This document shows positions 9,765-18,361 of a stretch of 64,000 nucleotides of DNA, piece after piece; the stretch's first letter is position 1; every line of letters starts with the position of its first letter. The stretch lies in NCBI GenBank assembly GCA_031976175.1, contig DALYLR010000015.1, positions 12,636 through 76,635 on the forward strand, in the 5' to 3' direction. The translations under genes and the position numbers were made by a program. The notes under the pieces were generated by a model. That model saw only the letters and a list, made by a program, of their open reading frames with translations, did not search any database and was not told where the DNA came from. Source of the stretch: DMER01 sp003451645. Lineage in GTDB: Bacteria; Pseudomonadota; Alphaproteobacteria; Micropepsales; Micropepsaceae.

Positions 9765-9947
9765 GGCAGGATTGTGGCATAGGTGCATCGATCGGCGCTC
9801 ATTTCCCGGGCAAGTGATGCGAAAATGTTGCTGATTTTTTGTGGCGATGGGGTACAGTATCCATGGAGAACCACGGGCGGGCCCATGGCGCAGGGTAACG
9901 GCTCAGCGACGGGGACCAAGAGGCGTCAGTTCCAAGGGAGTGAAACA

Positions 9948-10196
9948 ATGAAGACGATTTTGGCGGCAGTGGCGGGTTTGGCGTTTGCGGGTGCGGCCAT
10001 TGCGGCGCCGGATGCGGACCGGGCAAACTATTTCAAGTCGGGCAATCATCAGATCTATGTCTGGTGCACCGGCAAGGGCGTTGGCGCTGACAAGAGCGTC
10101 ACGGTTTCGGCCGCCAATGGCGCCGAAGCAATCGCCAAGGCCGCGAAGGATGCGGGCGCCAATTGCTGGGGCGTCTGGCAAGGCATGGCGAAGTAA
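9948..10196 (+). CDS. Small secreted protein of unknown function
   Basis: 82 aa. ATG 9948 follows AAGGGAG by about 8 nt. A clear signal peptide (MKTILAAVAGLAFAGAAIAA) precedes a mature part of about 60 residues with two cysteines (VWCTGKG and ANCWGVW), which could form a disulfide in the periplasm. No family recognised. It stands alone between the cinA-like gene and tRNA-Leu; a strong hairpin follows its stop. Confidence 0.75.
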   Translation: MKTILAAVAGLAFAGAAIAAPDADRANYFKSGNHQIYVWCTGKGVGADKSVTVSAANGAEAIAKAAKDAGANCWGVWQGMAK

Positions 10197-10228
10197 TCAG
10201 GCCTCACGGCTGGGTTTTTAGGTTTTTG

Positions 10229-10257
10229 GGCGGAGGGTGCCGTTGGCGCCGTCCGCC
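10229..10257. repeat. Strong hairpin downstream of the small secreted protein
   Basis: GGCGGA-g-GGTGCC-gtt-GGCGCC-g-TCCGCC forms a 12-bp stem with one symmetric G-G mismatch and a 3-nt loop. There is no T-tract after it on either strand, so it may be an RNA-stabilising end or an atypical terminator. Confidence 0.5.
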
Positions 10258-10346
10258 TAATCTGATTCGAGTTGCCTTCGTTTTGTGCTGCCCGCTTTGT
10301 CTGGACTTGCCCGCGGCGTGCGGATTTGGTCTGTAGCAAGAGCCAA

Positions 10347-10432
10347 GACCCCGTGGTGGAATCGGTAGACACTACAGACTTAAAATCTGTTGTCCTTGTG
10401 GCGTGCCGGTTCGAGTCCGGCCGGGGTCACCA
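10347..10432 (+). tRNA. tRNA-Leu(TAA)
   Basis: 86 nt including encoded CCA. Acceptor arms GACCCCG and CGGGGTC pair fully; the anticodon arm is ACAGA-CTTAAAA-TCTGT with anticodon TAA; the T arm is GCCGG-TTCGAGT-CCGGC. The long variable arm between the anticodon and T arms marks a class II leucine tRNA reading UUA. Confidence 0.97.
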
Positions 10433-10473
10433 CCGCAACCGCCAAAATCCACAACCCAGGAGCCACCGCCGCG

Positions 10474-11658
10474 ATGACCGCTCAGCAAAAAGACTTCGAC
10501 GTTATCGTTTATGGCGCCAGCGGCTATACGGGCCGGTTGGTGGCGGAGTATTTGGCGCAGACCTATGGCCAAGGCGGGCCGGTACGCTGGGCGATGGCGG
10601 GCCGCAGTGCGGACAAACTCAAAGCCGTGCGCGATGAAATCGGTGCGCCTGGCGCAACCCCTCTGATCACGGCGGACACGCAAGATGCGTCGAGCCTCAC
10701 GGCCCTGACCGCACGCGGCCACGTGATCCTCACGACGGTCGGGCCCTATCAGCTTTATGGCTCGCCCTTGGTGGAGGCCTGCGCGCGGACGGGCACGGAT
10801 TATGTCGATCTATGCGGTGAGCCCGCATGGATGCGGCAGATGATCGACGCGCATGAGCACACTGCGAAAGCTTCCGGCGCGCGCATCGTGTTTTCCTGCG
10901 GCTTTGATTCGATCCCTTTCGATCTGGGTGTCCAGGTTCTGCAGGACGCAGCACGGCGCAAATTTAGCGCCCCCTTGCCGCGGGTGAAGGGGCGTGTACG
11001 GATCATGAAGGGAACTTTCTCCGGCGGCACGGCGGCCAGCATGAAAGCGACCATGGAGGCGGCGATGCGCGATCCATCGGTGATCACGCTGCTGCGCGAT
11101 CCTTTCGCCCTGACGCCAGGCTTTGCTGGCCCCGTACAGCCCAGCGGGATGAAGCCAGAGCTGGATGAGACTCTCGGGAGCTGGGCCGCGCCCTTCATCA
11201 TGGCGCCAATCAATACGCGCAATGTGCACCGCTCGAATTTCCTCATGGGGCACCCCTATGGCAAAGACTTTGTCTATGACGAGATGCTGCTGACGGGGAC
11301 GGGTGCTGAGGGTGAGGCGCGCGCACGCGCGATCGCCAGCGACAAGTCGATGGCTGCGGGCGATGGGCCGAAACCAGGTGAGGGTCCATCCAAGGCAGAG
11401 CGCGAGGCCGGGCGCTATGACGTGCTCTTTGTGGGGCTTGATGGCCAGGGCCGGCAATTGCGCGTGGGTGTCACGGGCGACCGCGATCCGGGCTATGGTT
11501 CGACCTCCAAGATGATCGCCGAAGCTGCCCTTTGTTTGGGCCAGGAGGCCAAGGGCACACCTGGCGGCATTTGGACACCGGCAAGCGCGCTCGGTCTGGC
11601 TCTCGTACCGCGTCTGGAGGCGCGCGCGGGCATGACCTTCCGCGAGGAGGGGCTGTAA
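10474..11658 (+). CDS. Saccharopine dehydrogenase-like oxidoreductase (trans-acting enoyl reductase type)
   Basis: 394 aa. DVIVYGASGYTGRLVAEYL (residues about 9-27) is an N-terminal NAD(P)-binding Rossmann fold; CGFDSIPFDLG and GGTAASM match the saccharopine dehydrogenase-like family that includes mycobacterial trans-acting enoyl reductases. True lysine-pathway saccharopine dehydrogenase is unlikely, since these bacteria use the DAP route; a lipid or quinone substrate is more plausible. It begins only 42 nt after tRNA-Leu. Confidence 0.85.
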   Translation: MTAQQKDFDVIVYGASGYTGRLVAEYLAQTYGQGGPVRWAMAGRSADKLKAVRDEIGAPGATPLITADTQDASSLTALTARGHVILTTVGPYQLYGSPLVEACARTGTDYVDLCGEPAWMRQMIDAHEHTAKASGARIVFSCGFDSIPFDLGVQVLQDAARRKFSAPLPRVKGRVRIMKGTFSGGTAASMKATMEAAMRDPSVITLLRDPFALTPGFAGPVQPSGMKPELDETLGSWAAPFIMAPINTRNVHRSNFLMGHPYGKDFVYDEMLLTGTGAEGEARARAIASDKSMAAGDGPKPGEGPSKAEREAGRYDVLFVGLDGQGRQLRVGVTGDRDPGYGSTSKMIAEAALCLGQEAKGTPGGIWTPASALGLALVPRLEARAGMTFREEGL

Positions 11659-11756
11659 CTGCCGCTCTAGGCTGCGAATTCTAAAAATGGGGCTTATCTG
11701 AGGTGGCATGACGCAGCGCGGAGGTCGCGCTCGATAAACCCCAGAGGAGAAACCCC

Positions 11757-12344
11757 ATGGTTGTGAAGTCCAAGCGCGCGAAAGCCCAAGCCCGTACAAA
11801 TGATGAGCTCGATCTTGCCCGTAAGATTTGGCTGGCTGGCGTTGGCGCCTATGGCCGCATGTTTGACGAGGCCCAAGATCGCGTCAATCGCCTCTCGAAC
11901 AATGCGAACGAGATGTTCGAGGAATTGGTCGAGCGCGGCGAGCAAGTCGAAGACGATGTGCGCGCGCGCATCACCAAGTCGAACACGGGCGCCCGCGTGG
12001 TGAAGTTTGTTGAAGATGTGCAAGAATTTGGCGCTGCCCGCCGCAAGGCGTTCGAGAAGCGCGTCTCGGCCGTGCGCTCGCGCGTCAGCGAGTCGCTCTC
12101 GGCGCCCTTGAACCTGTTCATGCTGGGTCAAACTGTCGAAGCGTTGGCCAAGCGCGTTGAGCAGATCACCGGCGTCAAGACCTTGAGCAAGACCACCGCA
12201 AAGGCCGCCAAGGCTGCCAAGCCCGTGAAGGCCGCTGTTGCCAAGACCGCGCGCAAAGCCAAGGCCAAGCCCGCGCGCTCGCCCAAGAACATCCGCGTCG
12301 TGGACGGCGTGGACGATGCGGTGAACGACAAGGAAGCAGCTTAA
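11757..12344 (+). CDS. Phasin family protein (polyhydroxyalkanoate granule-associated)
   Basis: 195 aa with GAGGAGA before the start. Residues 15-140 are an amphipathic, heptad-rich helical phasin region (LARKIWLAGVGAYG, FEELVERGEQVED). Residues about 140-180 are a Lys/Ala/Pro-rich tail resembling histone H1, as in PhaF/PhaI proteins that bind both PHA granules and DNA. Expected role: coating storage granules and possibly tethering them to the nucleoid. Its stop shares four bases (TTAA) with that of the convergent TetR gene. Confidence 0.88.
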   Translation: MVVKSKRAKAQARTNDELDLARKIWLAGVGAYGRMFDEAQDRVNRLSNNANEMFEELVERGEQVEDDVRARITKSNTGARVVKFVEDVQEFGAARRKAFEKRVSAVRSRVSESLSAPLNLFMLGQTVEALAKRVEQITGVKTLSKTTAKAAKAAKPVKAAVAKTARKAKAKPARSPKNIRVVDGVDDAVNDKEAA

Positions 12345-12946
12345 GCTTTCTGAGGCGCAGCGTTCTCCACCTGCGCCGCCACGATGGTCATCACGAACAG
12401 CGCCGCGTTGGTCACCTGACCACGCGGCGTTTCGTTTGGCTGCTCGATCTCCTGAATATTGAGGCGGCCCAGGATCGCGGTGGTCATTTGCTCTGCCAGC
12501 ATGTCGCTCAGACCTTGGGTCTTGGGCAAAGTGCCCGCCGCCACCATACGCTGGAGCATGTCCCGGAGCGCGCGCCGCAAGCCGGTCATGATCGTCCGCA
12601 TACCCCGCCCCAGCGATTCGCTCACCGCGCAGGTGGATTTGAGATCCCGGTAGAGGAACTGCATATCCTGGATTTCCTCCAGCACGATTTGGACATGCGT
12701 CCACAACAGGTCGAGCTTGGGCTCAGCCTCGCTCAAGCCATTGAGGATGAGCATCATCTCCTCGCGATGGCTGTCGAAGAGGGCGGCGATCAGCTCGGGC
12801 TTGCCGTGAAAGTGATAATAGAGATGACCCGGACTAATGCCCAAGGCGGTGGCGATGTCCACTGCCGAAGGGCGGTGCAGCCCCTCGTCCTGGAAAATCT
12901 TTAGAGCGGCGCCGAGGATTCGTTGCTTGGTTTTTTGAGCGCGCAT
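12341..12946 (-). CDS. TetR family transcriptional regulator
   Basis: 201 aa. The N-terminal HTH spans residues about 8-55: ILGAALKIFQDEG, then AVDIATALGISPGHLYYHFHGKPELIAALF, a canonical TetR recognition helix. The helical C-terminal ligand domain is not assigned to a ligand. ATG 12946 is chosen because an upstream ATG at 12997 would add 17 Arg/Gly-rich residues. The tail-to-tail position with the phasin gene suggests, but does not prove, a role in lipid or storage metabolism. Confidence 0.92.
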   Translation of the reverse strand: MRAQKTKQRILGAALKIFQDEGLHRPSAVDIATALGISPGHLYYHFHGKPELIAALFDSHREEMMLILNGLSEAEPKLDLLWTHVQIVLEEIQDMQFLYRDLKSTCAVSESLGRGMRTIMTGLRRALRDMLQRMVAAGTLPKTQGLSDMLAEQMTTAILGRLNIQEIEQPNETPRGQVTNAALFVMTIVAAQVENAAPQKA

Positions 12947-13054
12947 GGATGACCGGCCCCTTGCACCGCTGCGCAGGTGCACAAGGCCCCGCCGCACCAG
13001 TGCTCATGTCGAGCGAAATGAGTCGGCCGCCATTATGCAGGCGAAAGCCGCCCC

Positions 13055-13348
13055 TTAGCGACCCAGCATTTTGCGCACATAGCCCCAGACGATGAGCGCG
13101 ATTGCTCCGCCAACACCGCCGCCGCCAACCTGAGAAATGATGTTGGAGATGTCAAAACCGCCAACTTGGCCCGCGGCAAGCTGACCAGGGTCGATGCCCA
13201 ACTGGCTCAAGATCTGACCACCAACGCCGCCGCCGACGATCCCCGCGATCGAGCGGGTCAGCCAGCCCGTGGGCACGTCCTTAAGGATCGTGCCCGCCAG
13301 ATTGCCGCCCACCGCGCCGCTAATCAGATTAATCAAAATGCTTTCCAT
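13055..13348 (-). CDS. Small glycine-rich membrane protein
   Basis: 97 aa. GGGGGAAAG precedes ATG 13348. Glycine-zipper-like segments (ISGAVGGNLAGTIL, IAGIVGGGVGGQIL, GGGGVGGAIALIVWGYV) alternate through the protein and the last ends in basic KMLGR. Such small hydrophobic proteins occur widely in alphaproteobacteria without assigned function. Probably inner-membrane. Confidence 0.75.
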   Translation of the reverse strand: MESILINLISGAVGGNLAGTILKDVPTGWLTRSIAGIVGGGVGGQILSQLGIDPGQLAAGQVGGFDISNIISQVGGGGVGGAIALIVWGYVRKMLGR

Positions 13349-13581
13349 GGCCGCTTTCCCCCTGGTCGTGATTCCCACAGCGCGCCTTACTTGCCGCGCG
13401 TAAACCATTGTACAGCAGACGGCTGCGAATTGCACCGCAAATGCTAACCCTCAAATGGTGGAGGCGGCGCAATCGCGCTTGCGGAACCGTCATTTTGCCG
13501 CATAGTTGATCAAAGGCGTTCGTCAGACTGCGCCGGGGAAACGCGTCATCTCATTGTTCCAGTAAGGTTAGTGCTCATTTC

Positions 13582-14994
13582 ATGTCGTCCTCGCCACAGG
13601 CCAATGGCCGGCTTAGCGTCTCCACACTTTTCGCCTATTCTTTGCCCGGAGCCCCCATCGCCGCGATGGGCTTGCCTCTCGCGGTGTACTTGCCGCCGTT
13701 CTACGCGGAAGAGGTAGGGCTGGGCGCGGTAGCAGCTGGCACTGTGTTCATGCTGACCCGGTTTCTTGATATCTTTCTCGATCCAGTGATGGGCGTTTTG
13801 TCCGACCGCACGCGCACGCCCTGGGGCCGCCGGCGGATATGGATGCTGATGAGCGTGCCGATCATGTGCGTAGCGGCCTGGCTCGTCTTTATGCCGGTGG
13901 CGGGGTCAAGCTTTGAGACTGCCGCATTGTCGATCTTCCTGCTCTTTGTCGGTTGGACAATGCTGACCATCACGCATTTGGCGTGGGGCGGGGAGCTCTC
14001 GCCCGATTATCATGAGCGCGCGCGCGTCACCGCGTCTCGGGAGGCCGCCTACCTTGTCGGCATGATCACGGTCCTCGTTTTGCCCATTATCATTCAGCAG
14101 CGCGGCGGCGATAAATTCGAACAGATCGCGGCGATGGGGTGGTTCGTGATTATCACGCTGCCGCTCGGTGTCTTGCTGGCCTGTCTATTCGTGAAAGAAG
14201 ACGACCGCCCGGCCGAACCGCATGTCCCGCTTTATGAAGGACTAAAGGCGATCGCCAACAACACGCCGCTGCGCTACGTGCTGATCGCGGACCTAGTTGC
14301 CGGGATTTCCGGCGGCTTGGTCGCGACCTTGTTCCTCTATGTCGCCATCGTAGGGCTGGGGTTAGGTCAGCAAGCCTATACGCTGCTGCTGATCTATTTC
14401 GGCATGGGGGTCCTCTTCATTCCGCCGATTGTTTGGCTGGCGCGCAAGATCGGCAAGCACCAGACCCTCATTCTGCATTGCCTCTACAATGCGTTTTTCC
14501 TGCCGTTCTTTTGGTTCCTGCCGCATGGGGAGTTCTGGCCGGCCGCAGCGCTTTTTGCAGTGCTCGGCGCCAATATGGCCGCTGGGGCATTCCTGTTCCG
14601 CGCCATCATGGCCGATGTCGCCGATCACGATCACGTTGAAACGGGGCAAGCACGCCAAGGCGTCTATTTCGCATTGCTCGCGTTGACCAACAAGCTCGGC
14701 TACTCGCTCGCGGTTGGCCTTGCCCTTTATGCCTTGGCCTATTTGGGCGTGACCATGAAAGGGCCGAACACGGAGTTTGGCACCGCGGGCCTGATGCTGC
14801 TCTATGTGATCCCTGCGGCGCTTATCAATGTGTTTATAGGGCTCTTGATGTTGAACTTCCCCTTAGGCGAGGAGCAGCAAAAGGAGCTGCGCCGTATCTT
14901 GGAGGAGCGCGGGGCCGCTGGCGCTGCAATCGGGGCACGCACGGGCCATGATCTGGAAGGTCACAGCGCTCCAGCACCCGCCAAAGGCCGCTGA
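13582..14994 (+). CDS. GPH-type MFS transporter (sugar:cation symporter family)
   Basis: 470 aa with about 12 hydrophobic segments. The glycoside-pentoside-hexuronide signature is seen in TRFLDIFLDPVMGVLSDRTRTPWGRRR (residues about 53-79), including the Asp pair of the cation site and the basic cytoplasmic loop. By family it imports a sugar or similar solute with Na+ or H+, but members that carry other substrates exist. Followed after 8 nt by an alpha/beta hydrolase, which might process the imported compound. Confidence 0.85.
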   Translation: MSSSPQANGRLSVSTLFAYSLPGAPIAAMGLPLAVYLPPFYAEEVGLGAVAAGTVFMLTRFLDIFLDPVMGVLSDRTRTPWGRRRIWMLMSVPIMCVAAWLVFMPVAGSSFETAALSIFLLFVGWTMLTITHLAWGGELSPDYHERARVTASREAAYLVGMITVLVLPIIIQQRGGDKFEQIAAMGWFVIITLPLGVLLACLFVKEDDRPAEPHVPLYEGLKAIANNTPLRYVLIADLVAGISGGLVATLFLYVAIVGLGLGQQAYTLLLIYFGMGVLFIPPIVWLARKIGKHQTLILHCLYNAFFLPFFWFLPHGEFWPAAALFAVLGANMAAGAFLFRAIMADVADHDHVETGQARQGVYFALLALTNKLGYSLAVGLALYALAYLGVTMKGPNTEFGTAGLMLLYVIPAALINVFIGLLMLNFPLGEEQQKELRRILEERGAAGAAIGARTGHDLEGHSAPAPAKGR

Positions 14995-15002
14995 GCGCCA
15001 CA

Positions 15003-15767
15003 ATGGCGGAGTTCGCAGGCGCTTCCGGGACCATTCACTACACGGATCAAGGCCAGGGGGATGCGCTGATCCTGGTCCACGGCTTTGCGGCCTCCGCGCA
15101 GGAAAATTGGGGCCGGGCCGGCTGGATCAGCATGCTGACGCGGGCCGGACGGCGGGTCATCGCCGTTGATCTGCTGGGCCATGGCCTCAGCGCGAAACCG
15201 CCTGACCCGGTAGCATACTCCATCGCGCAGCTTGGCGCGGACATCCATCAGTTGCGCGAGACCTTGGAGCTCAAAAAGCCCGATTTGATTGGCTTCTCTT
15301 TGGGCGGGCGGATTGTCCTCGACCTCTTGCTGCGCCATGGGGATCGCTATCTGCTCGGTGTCCTGTGCGGCGCGGGCGAGCGCTGGATGCAACCCCAGGA
15401 GCGCGACCCTGAGGCTCTGCCGCGCGCGTTTGAGGCTGAAACGGCCGATGCGATCCCTGAAGGTATGGCGCGCAATTTCCGCCTGTTCGCGGATGCCCAA
15501 GGCCAGGACCGCTTGGCGCTGGCAGCCTTGGCGCGCGGACTTCAGGCGGCGGGGCCCGTGACACATTGGGAGCGGCTCGCGGACATCACGAACGAGGTGC
15601 TGGTCATTGCAGGGCGGGCGGACGAATTGGCTGGCGATCCCTTGGCCCTGGCGCAGCGGATGCCGAGGGGCAAATCCGTGGTGGTGCCCGCCTGTGGCCA
15701 TATGGACTGCCTGACACAGCCGATGTTCAAAGCCGCGGTGATGGACTTTTTGGCGGGTGAGGTTTGA
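15003..15767 (+). CDS. Alpha/beta hydrolase (first of two neighbours)
   Basis: 254 aa. ILVHGFAA oxyanion segment, nucleophile Ser99 in GFSLGG, acid Asp in AGRADEL and catalytic His in PACGHMD. Esterase or lipase-like enzyme of unknown substrate. It resembles the hydrolase at 16497 in N-terminal wording (HYTDQG, VHGFA, NW, AGRRVIA), so the two probably arose by duplication. It begins 8 nt after the transporter gene and is likely in its operon. Confidence 0.9.
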   Translation: MAEFAGASGTIHYTDQGQGDALILVHGFAASAQENWGRAGWISMLTRAGRRVIAVDLLGHGLSAKPPDPVAYSIAQLGADIHQLRETLELKKPDLIGFSLGGRIVLDLLLRHGDRYLLGVLCGAGERWMQPQERDPEALPRAFEAETADAIPEGMARNFRLFADAQGQDRLALAALARGLQAAGPVTHWERLADITNEVLVIAGRADELAGDPLALAQRMPRGKSVVVPACGHMDCLTQPMFKAAVMDFLAGEV

Positions 15768-15860
15768 AGGCGGACGCACCCTTGCATCGGCGGGCTGTTC
15801 TGCGCATGGTGCCGCCTCGCGGGGAGCTTGTTGCACATCATTAGGGGCGGGGCTGGTCAT

Positions 15861-16484
15861 ATGGGGCGGCTGTGTAGTTTTGTATTTGCGGGCATCGTAC
15901 TTGCGGTGATGTTTGCCGGTTCTGGCCTGGCCGCGACTGCACAATTGAGCCAGGCAGACCTCGCCGCCTTGGCCAAGGGCGAGCCCTTTGTGCGCGTGAC
16001 ACGTGTGGCCCCGCCCTCAGTGTTGGGGGCCGCAGGGAAGACGCTCGCCGGCATCGACATCAAAGCACCGCCAGAGGCGGTGTTTGCGGTCTTGCGCGAT
16101 TGCAAGCGCATCATGCGCGTGATCAAATCGATGACATCCTGCACTGTGCGCAAGAGCGATCCCAAGGGCTTGTGGGAGGAGCGGGTGACGAGCTCCGCGC
16201 CCAGCGCCGTGCTGCCCACGTTCAAGTCGGTTTCCCGTTTCGACTTCGCGCCCTTTCGTCAAATCAAGTTCCGCCAGCTGGAGGGCACGATGGATTATGC
16301 CTTTGGTCAGTGGGATCTTGTGCCTGCCAGCGACAGAAAAACGACCAGGCTCTATTATCAGGTCTCGATTGGCACCAGCATTCCCATCCCAGAATCACTC
16401 ATCAGCACACTGATCAGCAATGACTTGCCCAGGACGTTGAAGGCGTTTCGCGAAGAGGTCTTGCGCGGGGTCCCGCGGCCATAG
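15861..16484 (+). CDS. Exported START/SRPBCC-like protein
   Basis: 207 aa. Signal peptide at residues 1-24 (VFAGIVLAVMFAGSGLAATA). The mature part has the START-like (polyketide cyclase/Coq10-like) pattern: IDIKAPPEAVFAVLRDC, then FGQWDLVPAS and ISTLISNDLPRTLKAFREEV as the long C-terminal helix. Such folds bind hydrophobic ligands; ligand unknown. Two cysteines (RDCKR, TSCTV) may pair. It lies between two related hydrolases, which suggests work on a common lipid-like substrate. Confidence 0.8.
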   Translation: MGRLCSFVFAGIVLAVMFAGSGLAATAQLSQADLAALAKGEPFVRVTRVAPPSVLGAAGKTLAGIDIKAPPEAVFAVLRDCKRIMRVIKSMTSCTVRKSDPKGLWEERVTSSAPSAVLPTFKSVSRFDFAPFRQIKFRQLEGTMDYAFGQWDLVPASDRKTTRLYYQVSIGTSIPIPESLISTLISNDLPRTLKAFREEVLRGVPRP

Positions 16485-16496
16485 CAGCATCGGCCC

Positions 16497-17273
16497 ATGC
16501 CAGTTTTCAATGTTACCGATCAGAACTCACAGGCGTTGTTGGGCTTGCACTATACGGATCAGGGCGAGGGCCCCGCGATCATCTTGGTGCATGGCTTTGC
16601 CTCCAACATCCGCACCAATTGGGCAGGACCCGGCTGGACCGACACCCTGACGGAGGCCGGGCGGCGGGTGATTGCCCTAGAGGCGCGCGGGCACGGAGCC
16701 TCCGAAAAACCCCATGCAGCATCCAGTTATGCCGAGGATGCGCTGGCCCGCGATGTGCTGGCGCTGCTCGACCATCTGAGCCTTCCGCAGGCGGATTATA
16801 TGGGCTACTCCATGGGGGCGTTCATCGGGGTGAGCGCGCTGGCGCAATTTCCGCAGCGGCTGGGGCGCATGGTTCTGGCAGGGATTGGCCAGAACTATGT
16901 GGCGCCGGGACCAGCGGACCCGCAAGCGATTGCACAAGCACTCCTCGCCGCCTCGATGGACGACGTGCACGATCCCGTGGCCCGGCAGTTCCGCCGCTTC
17001 GCGCAATTGGGCGGCAATGATCTGGAGGCGCTGGCCGCCTGCATGCTGAGACCACGCCAGTCGATGCGCGCGGCAGATCTGGCGCTGGTGCGCAATCCGG
17101 TTCTGGTGATCACGGGCGAGAAGGACGCGATTTCGGGCCCTCCCGAACCTCTTGCAGCGATCATTCCGGGCGCTGTTGCGGCCCTGATACCTGCGCGCGA
17201 TCACATGACGGCTGTGGGTGACAAGGCCTATAAGCAGATGGTGCTGGAGTTTCTTGGGGCCCAGCAGGCATGA
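16497..17273 (+). CDS. Alpha/beta hydrolase (second of two neighbours)
   Basis: 258 aa. IILVHGFASN, nucleophile Ser105 in GYSMGA, Asp in TGEKDAI and His in ARDHMTA. 12 nt behind the START-like gene. Similar to the hydrolase at 15003 but clearly diverged. No signal peptide, so cytoplasmic, while the START-like neighbour is exported. Confidence 0.9.
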   Translation: MPVFNVTDQNSQALLGLHYTDQGEGPAIILVHGFASNIRTNWAGPGWTDTLTEAGRRVIALEARGHGASEKPHAASSYAEDALARDVLALLDHLSLPQADYMGYSMGAFIGVSALAQFPQRLGRMVLAGIGQNYVAPGPADPQAIAQALLAASMDDVHDPVARQFRRFAQLGGNDLEALAACMLRPRQSMRAADLALVRNPVLVITGEKDAISGPPEPLAAIIPGAVAALIPARDHMTAVGDKAYKQMVLEFLGAQQA

Positions 17274-17303
17274 AAAAGGCGGCTCTGCCGGAGCTGAGCC
17301 GCC
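17273..17303 (-). terminator. Rho-independent terminator of the porin gene
   Basis: GGCGGCTC and GAGCCGCC form an 8-bp stem at 17278-17303 with a 10-nt loop. On the minus strand it is followed by TTTTT (17273-17277), directly after the porin stop codon. Confidence 0.8.
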
Positions 17304-17325
17304 CTCTGAACTCTCCGTGTCTTGC

Positions 17326-18069
17326 TTATTCGCCGCCCGAGCTCAGCGCAATCGAGAGCGTCACGACCAGCGTGTCATCGCACGTGTCGCTGCCGCCAAA
17401 GCAAGAGACCGTGCCAATATCGCTCGCAACGTAGCGCACATCGAGCGAGGCGATGTCATAGGTGGCGGTGAAGCCAATATCGCCATGCCAGTAGTCGGGC
17501 AAAACGACCAAGGCATTGTCATCAAAGGATTGGTAGCCCGCATTGGCCGAAAACTCGAGCCACTCCGTCAGCGCGGTTTTGCCGCCTAGCGAAACCCAGG
17601 TCGCAGAGCCGGTATTGCCGAAATATTCGGGCGCATAACCCACTTGAAGATTACCTGTGAAGCGGCCGAAATTGTGCTCAAGATTGCCAATGATCTCCCA
17701 ATAGCTGGCATCTGGCGTATCGGCCCCTGGATAGTAGTAATAGATCGCCTTGATCCCGGCGGAGGTGTTGTCGTTGAAGCTGTGGGTGTAGCCAGCGTAA
17801 AGGTCGATTTCGACCTTCGCGCCCGGGTCAGTGTCAAAGTCGATTGATGAGGCCCACGCGCCCACCGCAAAGCCCGAATGGCCGAACTCAACGCTGCCAA
17901 ACACTGCCGGATCATTGTCCGATTGGCTGATGCCGCGGAACATGTAGTTGTTCGTGGCGCCCAGCGAAAAGTCCCAGGTGCCCTTGGTTTCTTCGGCCAT
18001 GGCCGCCACCGACAGACCCGTCGCCGCTGCGACTACGCCCAAACCCTTGATCACTGTTTTCATGGTCAT
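17326..18069 (-). CDS. TorF-like putative porin (Gcw_chp family)
   Basis: 247 aa. Signal peptide ending near AVAAMA-EE (about residue 25). The mature start WDFSLGATNNYMFRGISQSDN is the hallmark of the Gcw_chp family, followed by alternating beta strands of an outer-membrane barrel ending close to the C-terminus. Two cysteines near the end (VSCFGGSDTCDD) could form a loop disulfide. Probably passive uptake of an unknown solute; family members are often linked to nutrient stress. Confidence 0.88.
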   Translation of the reverse strand: MTMKTVIKGLGVVAAATGLSVAAMAEETKGTWDFSLGATNNYMFRGISQSDNDPAVFGSVEFGHSGFAVGAWASSIDFDTDPGAKVEIDLYAGYTHSFNDNTSAGIKAIYYYYPGADTPDASYWEIIGNLEHNFGRFTGNLQVGYAPEYFGNTGSATWVSLGGKTALTEWLEFSANAGYQSFDDNALVVLPDYWHGDIGFTATYDIASLDVRYVASDIGTVSCFGGSDTCDDTLVVTLSIALSSGGE

Positions 18070-18180
18070 CTAACTATCCGCCTCTTCGTTGTTTGGGCCC
18101 CGATCTGTCCCCGAGTGCCGTCGCCATCAGTGTCTGCGGCCGCTCCCCCAGCGTGTGCTGAGACCATCCTCGCAGCTCTG

Positions 18181-18210
18181 ATTAGACAGTGACTCACCTA
18201 AGGTTGACAA
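18181..18210 (-). promoter_or_regulatory. Candidate sigma-70-type promoter of the porin gene
   Basis: On the minus strand TTGTCA (18205-18210) and TCTAAT (18181-18186) are separated by 18 nt, about 110 nt before the porin start. Recognised by eye only. The rest of 18070-18361 holds no gene I can support. Confidence 0.4.
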
Positions 18211-18361
18211 ATGGTTACCCGTCCGAAAGCGATGCGTCTGTACAACACTCGGGCGCAAAAATTCGATATGGAATTGAGGGCCTTACGCAATGTTTGCGTA
18301 AAGAAGTGGCAGAACAGCATCACTTGCGCGTTCGATGGGCGTTCGGGCGCAGGATGGCGCG

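Noticed and set aside
10229..10257. Rho-independent terminator
   Set aside because: The hairpin is strong, but no T-tract follows on either strand, so it is listed only as a hairpin.
10347..10432. tRNA-Leu as an integration site
   Set aside because: No integrase gene and no repeated tRNA 3' end was seen nearby; the downstream gene has normal composition.
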